From Ilyonectria destructans (lineage: Eukaryota; Ascomycota; Sordariomycetes; Hypocreales; Nectriaceae), in the NCBI GenBank assembly GCA_020740775.1, contig JAHEWK010000010.1, positions 2,356,001-2,420,000 of the forward strand: a DNA stretch of 64,000 bases, written 5' to 3'. The position numbers were made by a program, and so were the translations under genes. The notes below the pieces were generated by a model that saw nothing but the letters and a program-made list of their open reading frames with translations, made no database searches and was not told where the DNA came from. Within the stretch, counting starts at the first letter, position 1, and each line of letters begins with the position of its first letter. Of the stretch, positions 1-11,487 are shown in pieces.

Positions 1-1736
1 ATCAGACTCAACCCCGTACCCAGCAATGCCAGAATCAATCCAGCATACTGGCTCCCGACATTGTGAAAGAAAGCATTTGCAAACAAAGGCGTGACAGCAC
101 CCAATGTGTTCCTCATCAATCCCTGGCCAGCAATAGCCGAGGAAGCGCTCTCGCCATAGCAGTCCGCCGTGTAGCTATACGTGCTTTCAAACACAAAGTA
201 GACTCCGAACGCAATGGGCGCGAGTCCAATGACGGGACCGACCCACGACAGGAACGAGTACTGTGTGAAACTGTAGATGAAGAGCCCGATGGGTAGGAAA
301 ACTGCACCGTACATGGCTCCGTAAAGGCGGGCTTCGGGAGTCACCTTGACGTTGGGATCCGCGACGAGGCGATCGAACTTGCGCATTTGGAGATGATGAG
401 CCATCCATCCAAGTGTGGTGCCCACGCACAGCGAGATATACGGAAGACCGCTGACGCCCTCAGACCATCCGTGGTTCTCGGTGAATGTGATGGGAATCAC
501 TGAGAGAAAGAGGAAGACGACAGCCCAGCAGAAAGCGATCCAAAGGCCAAAGGCAAAGACAACTGGCTCCGTCACCAACATGTGAATAGCCTTGACTGAA
601 CTAGCCTTCAACATGGACTCGAGACTCGGCGTGAGAATATCACCAGCCGACACATATCGCTCGTCGCCAGTCGCCTTTCGCAGAGCTTTAGCCCGCTTAT
701 GGAGTGCAACGCCGCCGCGCGTCTCGGGGAAGTAGAAGACGATGAGGAGGAGCAGGGGAACGTTGGCGAGGCCTTGGATGCCCTCGATCCAGCGCCACCC
801 GAGGGCTTGGTCAATGAAGCCGGCGTAGATGGGCGCAGCGACTGTGCCGAAGATGGCGACGTAGCTGAACATGGCCATGGGACGACCGCGGTGGTGAGGC
901 TCGTACATGTCGTCGAATGTACCTCCGACGAGGATCGTGCCGACGCAGCCAAAAAGGCCAAGCAGAAGCCGAAGGCCGATGATCGTTTCAATGTTCTGAG
1001 CGAGTGCCAAGCCGATGAACAATAGCGAAAAGCAGAAAAATGAGGTTGCGTAGACGACTTTGCGGCCAACCAGCTCGCAGAAGGGGGCTAGAACCATCGG
1101 CGCTACGGCACAGCTGATGTTGAAGGTGAAGAGACCCAGTTGGCCTTGGATGTTGGATGCGTCGAGATCCTTAACCATACTACTGATGCCAGAGTTGTAT
1201 GCTGTGGTTGCGAGGCCGATGAATAGGGTCATCAGATTGAGGATGGTCGAGATAGACCGCTTGTACCATGGGTTCCAGTTGAATGGGTTCTCCTTGTCCC
1301 CCGTAGCAAAGCCGAGAACAATGTATTCCTTCCCATCCTCATGTACCACCTCTGTTAGTGTGAGAGGCATGTCGATATCGACCGTCGTGATGGGACCGCA
1401 GTCGGAGTCGACCTCTTCGTTGCTGCTATCGACATGTTTTCCGCCCACGATCCGTCCGGCACTAGGATGGGCTTTCTCCCTGTCGTCATTGACGATGCCC
1501 TCCACGTCTGTAGTCTCAGGGTCGGAATGTTCCTTGCTCCATGTACTGTTCGCTCTCGAGGGGACGGCTGAAGGGACAGCTGTTGAGTTCTTCCGGGACG
1601 GGCCACCAACCCACGAGTTTGCCCGTGAGCCAGCAAAGAAGCTTGTGGGTCGAGAGACAAAAGGCGAGCCTGGCGCGCCCAGAGGCGAAGTCGGCCTTGA
1701 GGATGGCGCTGAAAAGGACGGGAGATAGTTCGACAT
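1..1736 (-). CDS. MFS transporter, DHA1-like (3' end beyond left edge)
   Basis: One uninterrupted frame runs from an ATG at 1736 to the left edge, so the last one or two membrane helices and the stop lie outside. The first ~120 residues are a hydrophilic, Ser/Thr/Pro-rich cytosolic tail. An NPFNWNPWYKR segment, typical of the fungal DHA1 drug/polyamine family, precedes helix 1. The loop after helix 2 carries the usual major-facilitator pattern (C-E-L-V-G-R-K), and GLRLLLGLFG and RGRPMAMF follow. The central loop holds FPETRGG. These features point to a plasma-membrane proton antiporter for drugs or polyamines; the substrate cannot be read from sequence. No intron is seen, and the next gene to the right has the same strand but is 1.5 kb away. 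Confidence 0.9.
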   Translation of the reverse strand, partial: MSNYLPSFSAPSSRPTSPLGAPGSPFVSRPTSFFAGSRANSWVGGPSRKNSTAVPSAVPSRANSTWSKEHSDPETTDVEGIVNDDREKAHPSAGRIVGGKHVDSSNEEVDSDCGPITTVDIDMPLTLTEVVHEDGKEYIVLGFATGDKENPFNWNPWYKRSISTILNLMTLFIGLATTAYNSGISSMVKDLDASNIQGQLGLFTFNISCAVAPMVLAPFCELVGRKVVYATSFFCFSLLFIGLALAQNIETIIGLRLLLGLFGCVGTILVGGTFDDMYEPHHRGRPMAMFSYVAIFGTVAAPIYAGFIDQALGWRWIEGIQGLANVPLLLLIVFYFPETRGGVALHKRAKALRKATGDERYVSAGDILTPSLESMLKASSVKAIHMLVTEPVVFAFGLWIAFCWAVVFLFLSVIPITFTENHGWSEGVSGLPYISLCVGTTLGWMAHHLQMRKFDRLVADPNVKVTPEARLYGAMYGAVFLPIGLFIYSFTQYSFLSWVGPVIGLAPIAFGVYFVFESTYSYTADCYGESASSAIAGQGLMRNTLGAVTPLFANAFFHNVGSQYAGLILALLGTGLSL

Positions 1737-3267
1737 GGTGGTTGTGTGGGTTACAAGAGATAAACAGGAGCAGGCTGGGTGAGAAACTTGTACTTATCAG
1801 TTACGAGTTTTCCGATACGTACCATGACTTGGTTCGGCACCCCCATTCTCTTATCATAGCACGTTCTGTGCTGTTCAACATGTTTGGCTGTCGCAGTGGA
1901 CCTGAGTCGCATGGTCCACTATACGACCATGAAGGCGCCGAGGTCTGTGGGTTGAAGTTCGCCTTTGCGAAGGAGCTCGCATCGGTGTATTATCTACCTA
2001 ACTGCATTCATATTTCCACTACCTTTTTGAATGGGCTATGTTCTGTCGGGACTTGGACGAGCTTCCATCCACTCCTTGAACGTTCAACTCGAGCTCAGTA
2101 TCAGCAACACTTCCAACTCCTCGGTGAGGCCAATCTCGGTGAGCGGTGGCATCTCGGTCCATTCGACTCAGCTAAACTGGGCCTAGGCTGCGGAAGCAGC
2201 GGGGCGGGTCCCGGACCGACAGAGCATACCCAGTATGACGTCGTAGGTCGAGATAAAAGTCATCTAGCGTCAACAACGGGCGGCTGAAAATTTTGAGGAT
2301 ATGACGTCTTTCCTAATGCTCCTCGTAACGTCATATATCGCCAATTCGCCATGGCTCGGGACGTGGTATTGTTCCGGACCGGAAGCTTCCCGATCTCATA
2401 CCGGTGGATATTCAGCATGAATAGGGGTACAAAGAGCTGCTCCAGCACCTTTCCATGTTAATTTTCGTCGCTGCTAAGTGACATGGCCCTGAAATTGCAA
2501 GCTGTTTTACCCTAGTCACCGCCATCGCTTTTGTTGTAGCGAATCCACACATATTGGACTCGTGTTAAGCTACACTTGCAGTTATTTTGCTGATATTATT
2601 GTATATAAGGTGGATTATTGTGACGATATAGGAGATCTATGTAACGGACGTAATAAGTTTCCCCGTGTCGCTGGTCCTACGCATGTGGTCGTTCAATGAG
2701 CAACTCCACTGCCCCAGCAACTCCACTACCCCAGCACTAGCTCTTGAAAATGGCAGCAAAAAATAGCAAGAAACAGCAAAAATTTAACATACAACAGCGA
2801 GGATTCCCCGGTCGTCACCGACCCGAGTACTAATTCGCCGCTTCTCAGCTTGACTAAGGGAGAGCAGACGGGATCCCGTATTTTCTAAGAGCTATGGTCG
2901 TATGTGTTTGCTCTCATCGCAATCGGGACTCAATTGCGCCGGCGTAGAGAATGAACGAAGATTTGTTGCAGAGCCGAGATGTACATTCTTTCGTTCTTGC
3001 GAGGATCTAGCAGACATGATATCAGAACAATCGTAGTATCAACTTATTTACATGTTCTATTGTAGAGCCAACACGATATCAAACAAGCAGTTAGCTGTGT
3101 CACACGCTAGAGATGTCTCGTCGCCCCCGGTTATATTAGACCAACAGGTACGTGTTTGTTATAGATACAGCGTCAGAGACATTAACTTTCACATGAGTGA
3201 GTCAGAAGGTCATCTCTCTAGACACAAGATTTGGAATTTATGATCTGCTCTTCGCATCGAAGCGACA
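1737..3267. other. Intergenic, no gene seen
   Basis: This 1.5-kb gap holds the MFS promoter side and the 3' side of the C2H2 pseudogene. Open frames here lack family features and splice logic. A 17-base unit (gcaactccactgcccca) is repeated twice in tandem at 2700-2733. Nothing else stands out. Confidence 0.5.
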
Positions 3268-6200
3268 CTAATCCTTCTCATTGCCGAGATCAGATGCAGA
3301 ATTACGTTCAAGAGACCCATAACCAGAGTCAAGCTGGCCAAAGCCTTCTCCTGGAAAACGCAAGAGTTCCTCAAAATCATACTGGGTAGTCCCCAACGAG
3401 TGAATCATCGTGTCCTGGATGATGTCGAAGAGGCCTTGCGGGACACATGGCATTGGGCCGCCATTTGCAAAAGACGAGTTCGCCTCGCTCTCCACGCAAG
3501 TTTCCGGGCCCGCAAGTCCATCATGTAGAAGAGACACTCCTTGCGAAGTTGCGAGATTAGTATTTCCTTGCAGTGGGCCGCAAGGAACGTGAAATCCATC
3601 GCCACCCGGTTGTTCGTGGTCAACTTCGGAAAGCCTAAAGGTTTGGAGGATCTGCTGAAACACGCCTTGAGCAAGATTAACGACTCTGTCCGGGGTGAGT
3701 CCCTCTTCAATGACTTGGTCGAGCATGTCCTCCAGTCGTGGCCTCATCAGCCTTGGTAACTCCCGACGCGCGTGATTTCCAAGGTCTCTGAGTAAGTTGG
3801 TATCAACATGGCCCGATGGGTCTTTCTCATCTAGTTGGAATTGAATGTCGTGATCTATGCAGTCACGCGTTAGTTACCTATGCAGGGCGGAGGTTGACTG
3901 AACTTACAAGGTGACGGAACAAGGTCATCATCGGGGAATATGATCTTGTACATGTTGGCCCACTTCTCTGACTCGGAGGTATTTCCCTTAGCCTTTTTTC
4001 GAGACCGAAGCGCCAAGATTTGCTCCTCGTTAACGCCATCTTGTGGGTCTTGGAGCCGAATGTTGCAAGGAACCTCCAAACGTTGATGGTCCGCTAACTG
4101 AGTCGAGTTTTGGAACTCGCAGCAGCATCTGTTACACTTGGATTGAGGCAGTCGATGTTTTCGGTACACGTGTTCTCTGGACTCCGAGTCAGCCTCCCTC
4201 CAAACTAGCATTATAATGAGGCTGAACATACTTAACTCGATGCACAGTCTTCCAGCCCGACCATGCGCAGCACCGCTTTGTCTGGTACTTCCTCACGTTG
4301 TGTTTGAGGAAAGGGCATGCAAAATCCAGACCATCTCCCTGTCCCATCTTTACTCGTTTCGGTTCGCGGCTGCCTTTGCGGTCTTGATCATCTTTGCCGT
4401 CGTCAGACCCGCCTGGGTCATCGCTATCGCGACCTCTTTTGTCTCCGCGTGCAGTCTGTCCAGGTTGTCCTGCATTCTGGTCTAGTATTGCTGAATTGTC
4501 ATTCAACCCGAAGGGTGGACCGCTGCTATCAAGTTGATAAGCCAGCAGAGTTAATCTCGAGTCCAGCCAGGTCTTGAATCGGCCCAAGATCCGCTTGATT
4601 ATCACTTCCTTTTTTGAACTCGCGATTTTTCCTGGAGAAGGGCTGTCCTCAGGGCTTGAGCAACTTGTAAAACTCTCTGAGCCGTCAGTTGTGCAGCCAC
4701 TCATCTCAGCTGCATGAAGCGCTGGAAAGGACATCCCATATGTGCCTGGCATGCCAACCCGGACAATATGATCCTCGACTTTATGTTGGAGGCTGACTTT
4801 GAAGGCTTCTGGTCCAGTCAAGTCTTCTGAATCCGCTGGTTGTTGATTGTCGTTACTAATAATAGTTGAAACGGAGGTTTTTGTTGAAAGCCGTTCTGAG
4901 GCAGTGTTTGGCTCGGTCCTTTCTGTCGACTGATTGGCCACATCAGGAGCGGTAGAGTGCACAAGGGTATCTGCGACCTCGATTGCTGACTGCATCTCCT
5001 CATCTAGTATTAGATGCAGTTCGTCATCAGTAGGAGCAGCGATTGGAACACCCTCAGCAGCTTCATGGGTCTGAACATGGGGACCTATAGGCTGAGGTTT
5101 TCCGTACAAGAGCTTGATCCGTAACTCGTGGTCAGTTGAGAGCATATTGTCGTCCTTCGCTAGACGTCTGGGTCCGTCAAACAGAGTCATGGCACGCTGC
5201 TTCATCATTTGACCTTCGCCATCCACGCCTTCTCGGCCCTTTGCTTCATCCCCCGGGCCACTCACAAAGTGGCCAGTTGGCAATCGGCTCTTTCCTGGGG
5301 TATCCCGTACATGCTCGTCCACAGGCGCAGCCAGCCGTTTAGCATTGATCGCTTCCGAGAAAACCCCTTGCAGCACAATGAGTAGAAGGCAGTCATCCAG
5401 GTGCTCATAGAAGTCTTGAGCATTTGAGAATGTCACGGAGCAAGTACTGCATATCCCAGTAGCATCTGGGGCATAGCCAGTAAGACTTTTAGCACTACCG
5501 GGAGTACTAATAGCACCAGATATGGTACTCCTTCGGCTACTTGGTGGTGTTTGCTTAACGCCATGCACCGCCATTAGGTGTCGCTTGAAGACATCAGCCC
5601 GATTGAACGCCTTCTCAGCAGCCGATCCACTCCCTGGGCAAAATCCACAGACTATAGTACCCTTATAATGGGCTATAGTGTGCCTATTTCTGTCGTACTT
5701 CCCCGTAAAGCCTTCGATATGATATTCGCACGTCGTGATCGGACATTTCTCTCACCTCTCATTTTGGTGGGTGGGCATGTGGGCTTCCAAGTCTCCAGAT
5801 ATCTTCCCACAATCAATCCAACCTGCGTTAAATGTCATAAAGGCAGGCTCGAAGTCCGTCGTTACCTCTTCCACACAAGGATAGGGCGAAGTTGCGACGA
5901 CGACGGATTTCGGAGACGCTATCAGTGAGGGATAGAACGGTGAAATCCCACCGCTCGGGGCTGGACATATGCCACGATATCCTGACATTGCCGCGGGGCG
6001 GCAAACTCCAGTTGACGGCGCCCATTTTGATACTGACGCAGATTGATTCTGATCTGAAAGCGTTGACCTCGCTGAACTGCCGAAAGTCGACGGTATAGAT
6101 TGTTCGGGCAGGATTGTTCTTATTGGGTGACCCCAGCCCTCATCTTCAAAGAATCTCATCAATTTGTCGTATTTGCTATCGAGTATGGGAGTTGATACGC

Positions 6201-6342
6201 CATGACGAAAGTCTTCTGGAGTCGGACGCCGCTTTCCATCGTTTGGGAGATTGGGACGGACAATGCAAGGTGCTTCCAACGAGGCAATTTGCCTTCCGAG
6301 GGGCATGGCCAGGTGCTCGGATTCCATCGTTTCGCTTTCCAT
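3268..6342 (-). pseudogene. Fungal C2H2 zinc-finger protein, broken by one in-frame TGA
   Basis: Exons 6342-4232, 4176-3908 and 3854-3268 (introns of 55 and 53 bases with clean GT..AG ends) join into one frame of 989 codons that contains a single stop, TGA at 5752-5754. The TGA falls where relatives, as I recall the family, read through from a first finger (NER) into a second finger (KCPITTCEYH). The predicted product has a degenerate first finger around 5780-5850 that lacks a cysteine, then KCPITTCEYH..H, then CGFCPG..FKRHLMAVH. Next is the family hallmark CSTCSVTFSNAQDFYEHLDDC, a long acidic linker, and a C-terminal CPFLKHN..CC finger followed by EHVYRKH and CNRCCCEF. The stop could be a CGA-to-TGA transition. 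Alternatively a shorter protein may start downstream of it, with ATG at 5574 available. Nuclear DNA binding is likely for the family; no target is known to me. Confidence 0.75.
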
Positions 6343-7150
6343 GGTTTTAAGAACAATGATGCTTAAATGTCAGATATTCCGGGCATGTGTGAAGAACTAG
6401 GTCACCCGGTCCCACCAGTTTTAGGACTCATGGGTGAGGATAGCGGATACAGTTAACTGATCAAACCACCCGTCGATAAGGTGCTTCAACCGCCCCGGAG
6501 TTTTGCGCCATTGCGCACAAATCGCCGCTAGTTGCTGCCCAACATGATGGCTAAGCTGCAACTGTCAAACATGGCTTGATGATGGTCCAATCAGAGCTGC
6601 AGGAAGACACATAATTGCTCTTACGGCCCTTGTCATGACCAGGGGCCAGAACAGGCAGAACCGGGAGTCGTCATGGTACTCTGGTAGAAATGAGCCAATA
6701 ACAGAATGAGCCTGAGCCAGGCAGGATCACGATGATTCCGAAGCCCTCACGATCCTAGGATAACACGCAAGTATACCTCAACTCTCCCTGTAGACTATTT
6801 ACCAGCTCCTTGGCCCTCATAACACTTGATTACCTCAATCACCTGATCACCCTGCATCATCTTGACTGACTATGATCAGACGTAACACCGAACGTCCTGA
6901 ACCGACGCCTGTCACTCCAATGCTAACATAATCCCCTTACAGACCGGTTTACGGTTGGGCTCCGATCCGGCCGTTACAATTGGCGCCGCGTAGCGATAGG
7001 ACGCCTCTTTTTTACGATGAGACTGAAATTTCCCTGAGATTTACGAACCTACAAGACAACAAAGACAATGCAAAGAGGAGGGCCAGCAAAACGAATTGAA
7101 TTAATAGCGAAAATAGCGGCCATCTCAAAGGAGATATCGCTACTGTATTA
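6343..7150. other. Intergenic, no gene seen
   Basis: This 0.8-kb stretch is upstream of the C2H2 pseudogene and downstream of the aspartic protease. No conserved frame, repeat or clear promoter element was recognised. Confidence 0.5.
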
Positions 7151-8458
7151 CTAAGCTGCTGGGAGATCCTTCTTCGCAAATCCTATCTGCGAATTCTGTC
7201 CATCAAAAACCACAAAGGCAGACTTCAAAGCAATATCTCCAAAGATATTAGTGCCCACAGCGTCGCTTGATTGCATTCCACCAAAACACGTGCCCGCGTC
7301 GGCCGCCTGGGCTGAAAAGGTCTTGTCGGCATGGAATTTCCTGTTCCTTCTGAACATTCTGGATGAGGCTGTGCCTTGAAGAGCAGCAAAGTTCATGAAT
7401 GAGCCCGGGATTGTGACGGTTCCGTTGCCGACTCCGAAGGTAAAGTCGGGGAGCTTCGCATCGCAAGGAAAGGTGAAGCCACCCGCCGTCTGATCCAGCT
7501 GCGCTCCTTGAACTTGGGAGTAATAAGCGTCGTTGACCTCCCCAGGCAGGAGGAGAAGAGTGGTACCCGTATCGGCAATACCGCTGATGGGTGTTTGAGA
7601 GAGTGAAGTGTTGCCATCGCCCACGGCAAATCCGGAGGAAGTAAAGTTCCAAAAGCCGGCCGAGGAGTCGACAGCAGTGAAGCTGATGTCGCCGTTGAAG
7701 GCCGACTGATTGATGAATCCGAAGTTGTATGTGCCAGGGGCATCTTGCTGCAGGTCTGCGGTGAATAGCCCGACACCACTCTCAGAGTTGGCATTTGCAA
7801 AGAAGGTGCTCTGCTGCTGAGGCTGAACAGTATTGATCTTACTAAAAGCCAACCCAACCAACCCATCCAGGTCCGCCTGTTGGGCGAAAGATTGAGTCAC
7901 TTGATCAGCAACCTCGACGGCTTGCGACTTGACTGCGAGGCCTCCGATGGAAACCAGTTCCTTGACAACATGGCCAGCAGCGGCGCTTCCATCGCCATAC
8001 GAGATTTCAAAAGAGGCGCCACTCAACGCCTTGGAGGTGCTGCTGTCAGCCTCGACATAGTCGGTCTGGCCGCCAGCGGCTGCAGCTTGGGCACTGTACA
8101 CCCAGAGATCCGAAGACCCAGTGTCGAAGTCCATCTGGAACGTCTTCGGGGGGGTTCCAATCTGGACAGGCGTCAACCACTCCGCATCGTTCTCAACTGG
8201 AGCGTTCGCTGCGCTGCCAGTGTTGTTGTTGCGGCGACGGAGAGCCTTTCCATTAGGGACGGCAGCGGCGAGAGACTCGGGAAGGGTAACGCCATATTTC
8301 ATGTATGCTTTCGCCAAGGCTCGAGGACCGTTTCTCGTGAACTTGTGATTTTTGACCTGCCGCACAGAAAATTCGTTGCCGCTCGAGGCAGCAGGGTGAC
8401 CGGAAACGAGGGTGAGATGAGCCAGCATACTCGCGGAGAAAAGAGAAAGAAGCATCAT
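7151..8458 (-). CDS. Secreted pepsin-like aspartic protease (family A1)
   Basis: A single exon of 435 residues. The tandem ATG at 8458-8453 is chosen because a signal peptide follows directly (MMLLSLFSASMLAHLTLVSG). A basic propeptide ends near RRRNNN, and the mature part begins around ENDAEWLTPVQIG. The two catalytic aspartates are visible as DFDTGSSDLW (near residue 112) and ADTGTTLLL (near 296), with the flap YGDGS between. The C-terminus TNIFGDIALKSAFVVFD matches endothiapepsin/penicillopepsin-type enzymes. Compared with that family there is an extra arginine-rich stretch of about 20 residues (FRRNRKFHAD) before the CFGG disulfide loop; I found no good splice signals that would remove it. 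Expected role: extracellular digestion of proteins at acid pH. Confidence 0.93.
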   Translation of the reverse strand: MMLLSLFSASMLAHLTLVSGHPAASSGNEFSVRQVKNHKFTRNGPRALAKAYMKYGVTLPESLAAAVPNGKALRRRNNNTGSAANAPVENDAEWLTPVQIGTPPKTFQMDFDTGSSDLWVYSAQAAAAGGQTDYVEADSSTSKALSGASFEISYGDGSAAAGHVVKELVSIGGLAVKSQAVEVADQVTQSFAQQADLDGLVGLAFSKINTVQPQQQSTFFANANSESGVGLFTADLQQDAPGTYNFGFINQSAFNGDISFTAVDSSAGFWNFTSSGFAVGDGNTSLSQTPISGIADTGTTLLLLPGEVNDAYYSQVQGAQLDQTAGGFTFPCDAKLPDFTFGVGNGTVTIPGSFMNFAALQGTASSRMFRRNRKFHADKTFSAQAADAGTCFGGMQSSDAVGTNIFGDIALKSAFVVFDGQNSQIGFAKKDLPAA

Positions 8459-9247
8459 GTTGCCGGACACGTTTGTTCTTGTTGATGAAATAATAGGGTT
8501 TAATTGAAAGGAAATTGAAAGGAAAACGCTCTTGAGACAAAGAATGGATGAAAGAGAAAAGGACGATGCTGGTTATTCAGATTCTTGGCAACAGTCTTGG
8601 CAATGAAGAGAGTGTTTATATGTGTGTTCTCGATGCCAGGACAGAGCATCCCCTACGACACGCGTCTCCACGATTCGGAACGAAGCGACAGAATGAAACT
8701 GATCACGTACGGCCATGTAGCAGATCAAGGGCCGCCGTGAGCCGACCCCTGAGGCCGCCAGAGCAAACATGAGTGCTCGTGGAAGCGGTTGGCGGCCAGC
8801 TTCATTCTTCCAGTTTCAAGCAACTATTTCCCATTCGGCTTCAAACACGGACGGAAAACCGGCAATTTCGAGACGAACAAGTTGGGGTTGTGAGAACGAA
8901 TAGAATTGTGGGTGGCGCCATTCCCATTACCCACTAAAGGAGCTTCGCGATCGTGTGGGCGGCTAAAACGGCAAAGCGGAAGAGAAGCGATTGGTGTCGG
9001 CGGGTAGAACGGAACGATGAGACGGACTAGTTGTCGCACATTTCGCTTGAAATGTTGCATGCTGGGCCGGTTGTTCGGTTTCGTTTCAGATGTTGCACTT
9101 CAGCCGCCACGGTGTAATTCTCATTGGCTACAGGTCGATACAACTCTACAGGGAAAAGATACAGGAAAAAGAAGCATGATATTTCGCCGTCTATGGAATG
9201 TCTATTTCAATCACCCTCTATCCGCACCATCAATACACAGCCACGAC
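8459..9247. other. Intergenic between protease and alcohol dehydrogenase
   Basis: Apart from the TATA-like box at 8616 no gene or repeat was recognised. It is the promoter region of the protease and the 3' region of the dehydrogenase, both on the minus strand. Confidence 0.5.
8616..8621 (-). promoter_or_regulatory. TATA-like box of the aspartic protease gene
   Basis: TATAAA on the minus strand lies about 158 bases before the chosen ATG at 8458. Position is plausible for a fungal core promoter, with no experimental support. Confidence 0.35.
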
Positions 9248-10359
9248 TCAGTCGCTGACCTTGAGGACATATCGTCCCACAATCTGGTTCGCCTTCATCA
9301 TGTCGAATACGCTCTGCAGGTCCTTCAGCTCGGCCACCTTGAACGGCGCCTTGACCATGCCCTGGGCGAAGAAGTCAATCGCCTCTTGCGTATCCTGTCG
9401 GTTGCCAACATAAGAGCCCTTGACGTTGATGCACCGCACCACGGCGTCAAACACGGGCACCTGGTAGTTTCCGCCCGCGGGCATGCCGATGCACACGATT
9501 GTGCCGTTGGATCGCACGTACTGGATGGCCTGCTGGAACGGCCTGTCCGAGGCGGCGAGGAGAAGCACCGCGTGAGGGCCTCGGCCTTCTGATGTGGCCG
9601 CCTTGACTTCGGTGACGATGTTGCTTGATGTCATGAAGTCGATGTATGTCGTCGCTCCAAGATCCAAGCATGCCTGACCCTTCTCTGCACCGCCGTCGAT
9701 GGCAATGGGATGCATGCCCATGGCCTTGGCGTACTGGATAGCGAGGTTACCGAGGCCACCGCCAGCACCTACAATGGCAACAGAGCCGCCTGGCTGGACG
9801 CCCGAGACCCTGAGGCCCTTGTATACCGTCAGGCCGGCGCAAAGAATGGGCGCAACGGCGGCCAAGTCGCACTCCTTGGGAATGCGGGCAACGTGCGCCG
9901 CCTTGGCCACGGCGTATTGCTGGAACGAACCGTCGACGGTGTATCCGGAGAGTTGGGCATGGTCGCACAGCGGCTCAAGCGACTGGATGCAGAACGAACA
10001 TGCCAGACACGAGGAGTGAAGCCACTTGATGCCAGCGTAGTCACCAATTTCAATGTCCGTCACGTAGTCTCCCTTGGCGACGACGACGCCTGCGCCTTCG
10101 TGGCCGCCGATGACGGGTGTCTTTCGCTCGAGGGGCCAGTCGCCGTTGAGGGCGTGCAGGTCGGTGTGACAGACGCCGGAGTATTTGATGTTGATGAGGA
10201 CTTCGTCGGGGCCGGGTTGCCTGACGGGGATCTTCTTGTAGGTTGTGACTGCAGTAATTGTGAGTATGAGACATACGCAAGGAGTTTAATGTGCAGCTTA
10301 CCACCGGTTTGTTCAATGACTTGGGCCCATTGTTCGGTGGGAATCTCAAACTCGGCCAT
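9248..10359 (-). CDS. Zinc-dependent alcohol dehydrogenase (ADH1-like)
   Basis: Two exons, 10359-10302 and 10248-9248, with a 53-base intron, give 352 residues. Catalytic zinc ligands are seen in [10 protein letters not shown] and GGHEGAG. The structural zinc site is the four-cysteine run [15 protein letters not shown]. The dinucleotide fold is [18 protein letters not shown], and the aspartate shortly after it (AIDGG) suggests NAD(H) rather than NADPH. Length and motifs match the cytosolic medium-chain ADH family of ascomycetes, which interconverts ethanol (or other primary alcohols) and aldehydes. The first exon codes only the N-terminal 19 residues ([14 protein letters not shown]...), as in many fungal ADHs. 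Whether it serves fermentation or alcohol use cannot be told here. Confidence 0.93.
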
Positions 10360-11487
10360 GGTGATGATTAGCTGTTCTTCTGGTATGTGTGTGTGTGCTG
10401 TAGACGGATGATACTACTTGATGTCGAGAATAATTTATATCATTTTCCCGATATCCCATACACTTATAAATACTCCTCTCCATCCCTCTCTACTGTGTCG
10501 TCATCCTCGCGTCACGTCAACTGGTGACGTATTCGGTCCATTTCCTCAGCAGTCACACCACGACGTGGGCCCAGTGTGGATGCACAGGATAAACGAGACA
10601 CGCTACACGGCGGCGCAAACACGTTACTTTAACATTCTGGGACGGACCGAAAAGACGGTGATTCTTATCATTTGAGCCTCATGTTTGCGTTTGACCCCTG
10701 CTGAGCCAAGTGGCCTTATTGCGTATTATGCCTATGCGCCATTTCCGACGCCGCGGTGAGCCATCTCCGTCGGACAGGGATGCAACCCATGCAGGAACAT
10801 GATAGCGATGGCGGTAGCGACGGATAGATCACATCAGGATATCAACCCATTGAATTCCACCGCCCCGTCTAAAACTCGGCCCGTAAAGATCGGTGGGTGT
10901 CTACAGACGGCTTGTCGCTGATCTGATCGATATTCCCGAGATATCTCCTACGATTCCGAGTCCACCATTCTGCGCCGTGTTTCTTGCAAAAACGAGTCTT
11001 GGTGCTCCCCTGTCTTGCAATGTCGGCTCCACCTGTGCTGGCCTGATGTGGACGGCGCGTTTGCCAAGGAGTTCTCTTGTTTGGATCTACAAGATGTTAG
11101 GGATCATTCGCAAATCGCCAAGAACACAATCAACTGCGACGTGAAAGTAGAGTGACATAATTTTTATTTTCCCCCCACTTTCCCAATGATCTTCTCCCTT
11201 TCACTATACAAGACTAGAAGCACCATAGATCAACCATCACTTGACTGAAACACGTCCAAGAAATGATGCTGGGTACAGGGTAGCCACACCGAACACCACC
11301 GCTCGACTCTTGATGGTCACCAGCCACTGACAATTGATTATATCACCGTTGCAATGCATGTCCCAATTTGGTTGCCCGGCTTACCCGCGATCAGATGATG
11401 GAGGTTCCATCATCGTCGAGCTTCACCTCCATAGTACAGTTGAGAACACGAGATCTTCATCGAGGCCTCAGCGACAACTATCTGAAA
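10360..11487. other. Divergent promoter region between ADH and an alpha/beta hydrolase
   Basis: This 1.1-kb gap separates two divergently transcribed genes. It holds the ADH upstream TATA-like element near 10464. No further gene was recognised. Confidence 0.5.
10464..10471 (-). promoter_or_regulatory. TATA-like element upstream of the alcohol dehydrogenase
   Basis: TATTTATA on the minus strand, about 105 bases before the ATG at 10359. This is a pattern match only. Confidence 0.3.

Noticed and set aside
1541..2287. Long plus-strand open frame of 248 codons
   Set aside because: It runs antisense through the start of the MFS gene and its promoter and shows no domain.
5700..5756. An intron starting AG|GTGAGA that would skip the TGA of the C2H2 gene
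   Set aside because: Any acceptor in range would delete the conserved KCPITTCEYH finger and change the phase.
7151..7400. Possible missed intron in the aspartic protease at the arginine-rich insertion
   Set aside because: No GT..AG pair with correct phase removes the extra residues, and the frame is open throughout.
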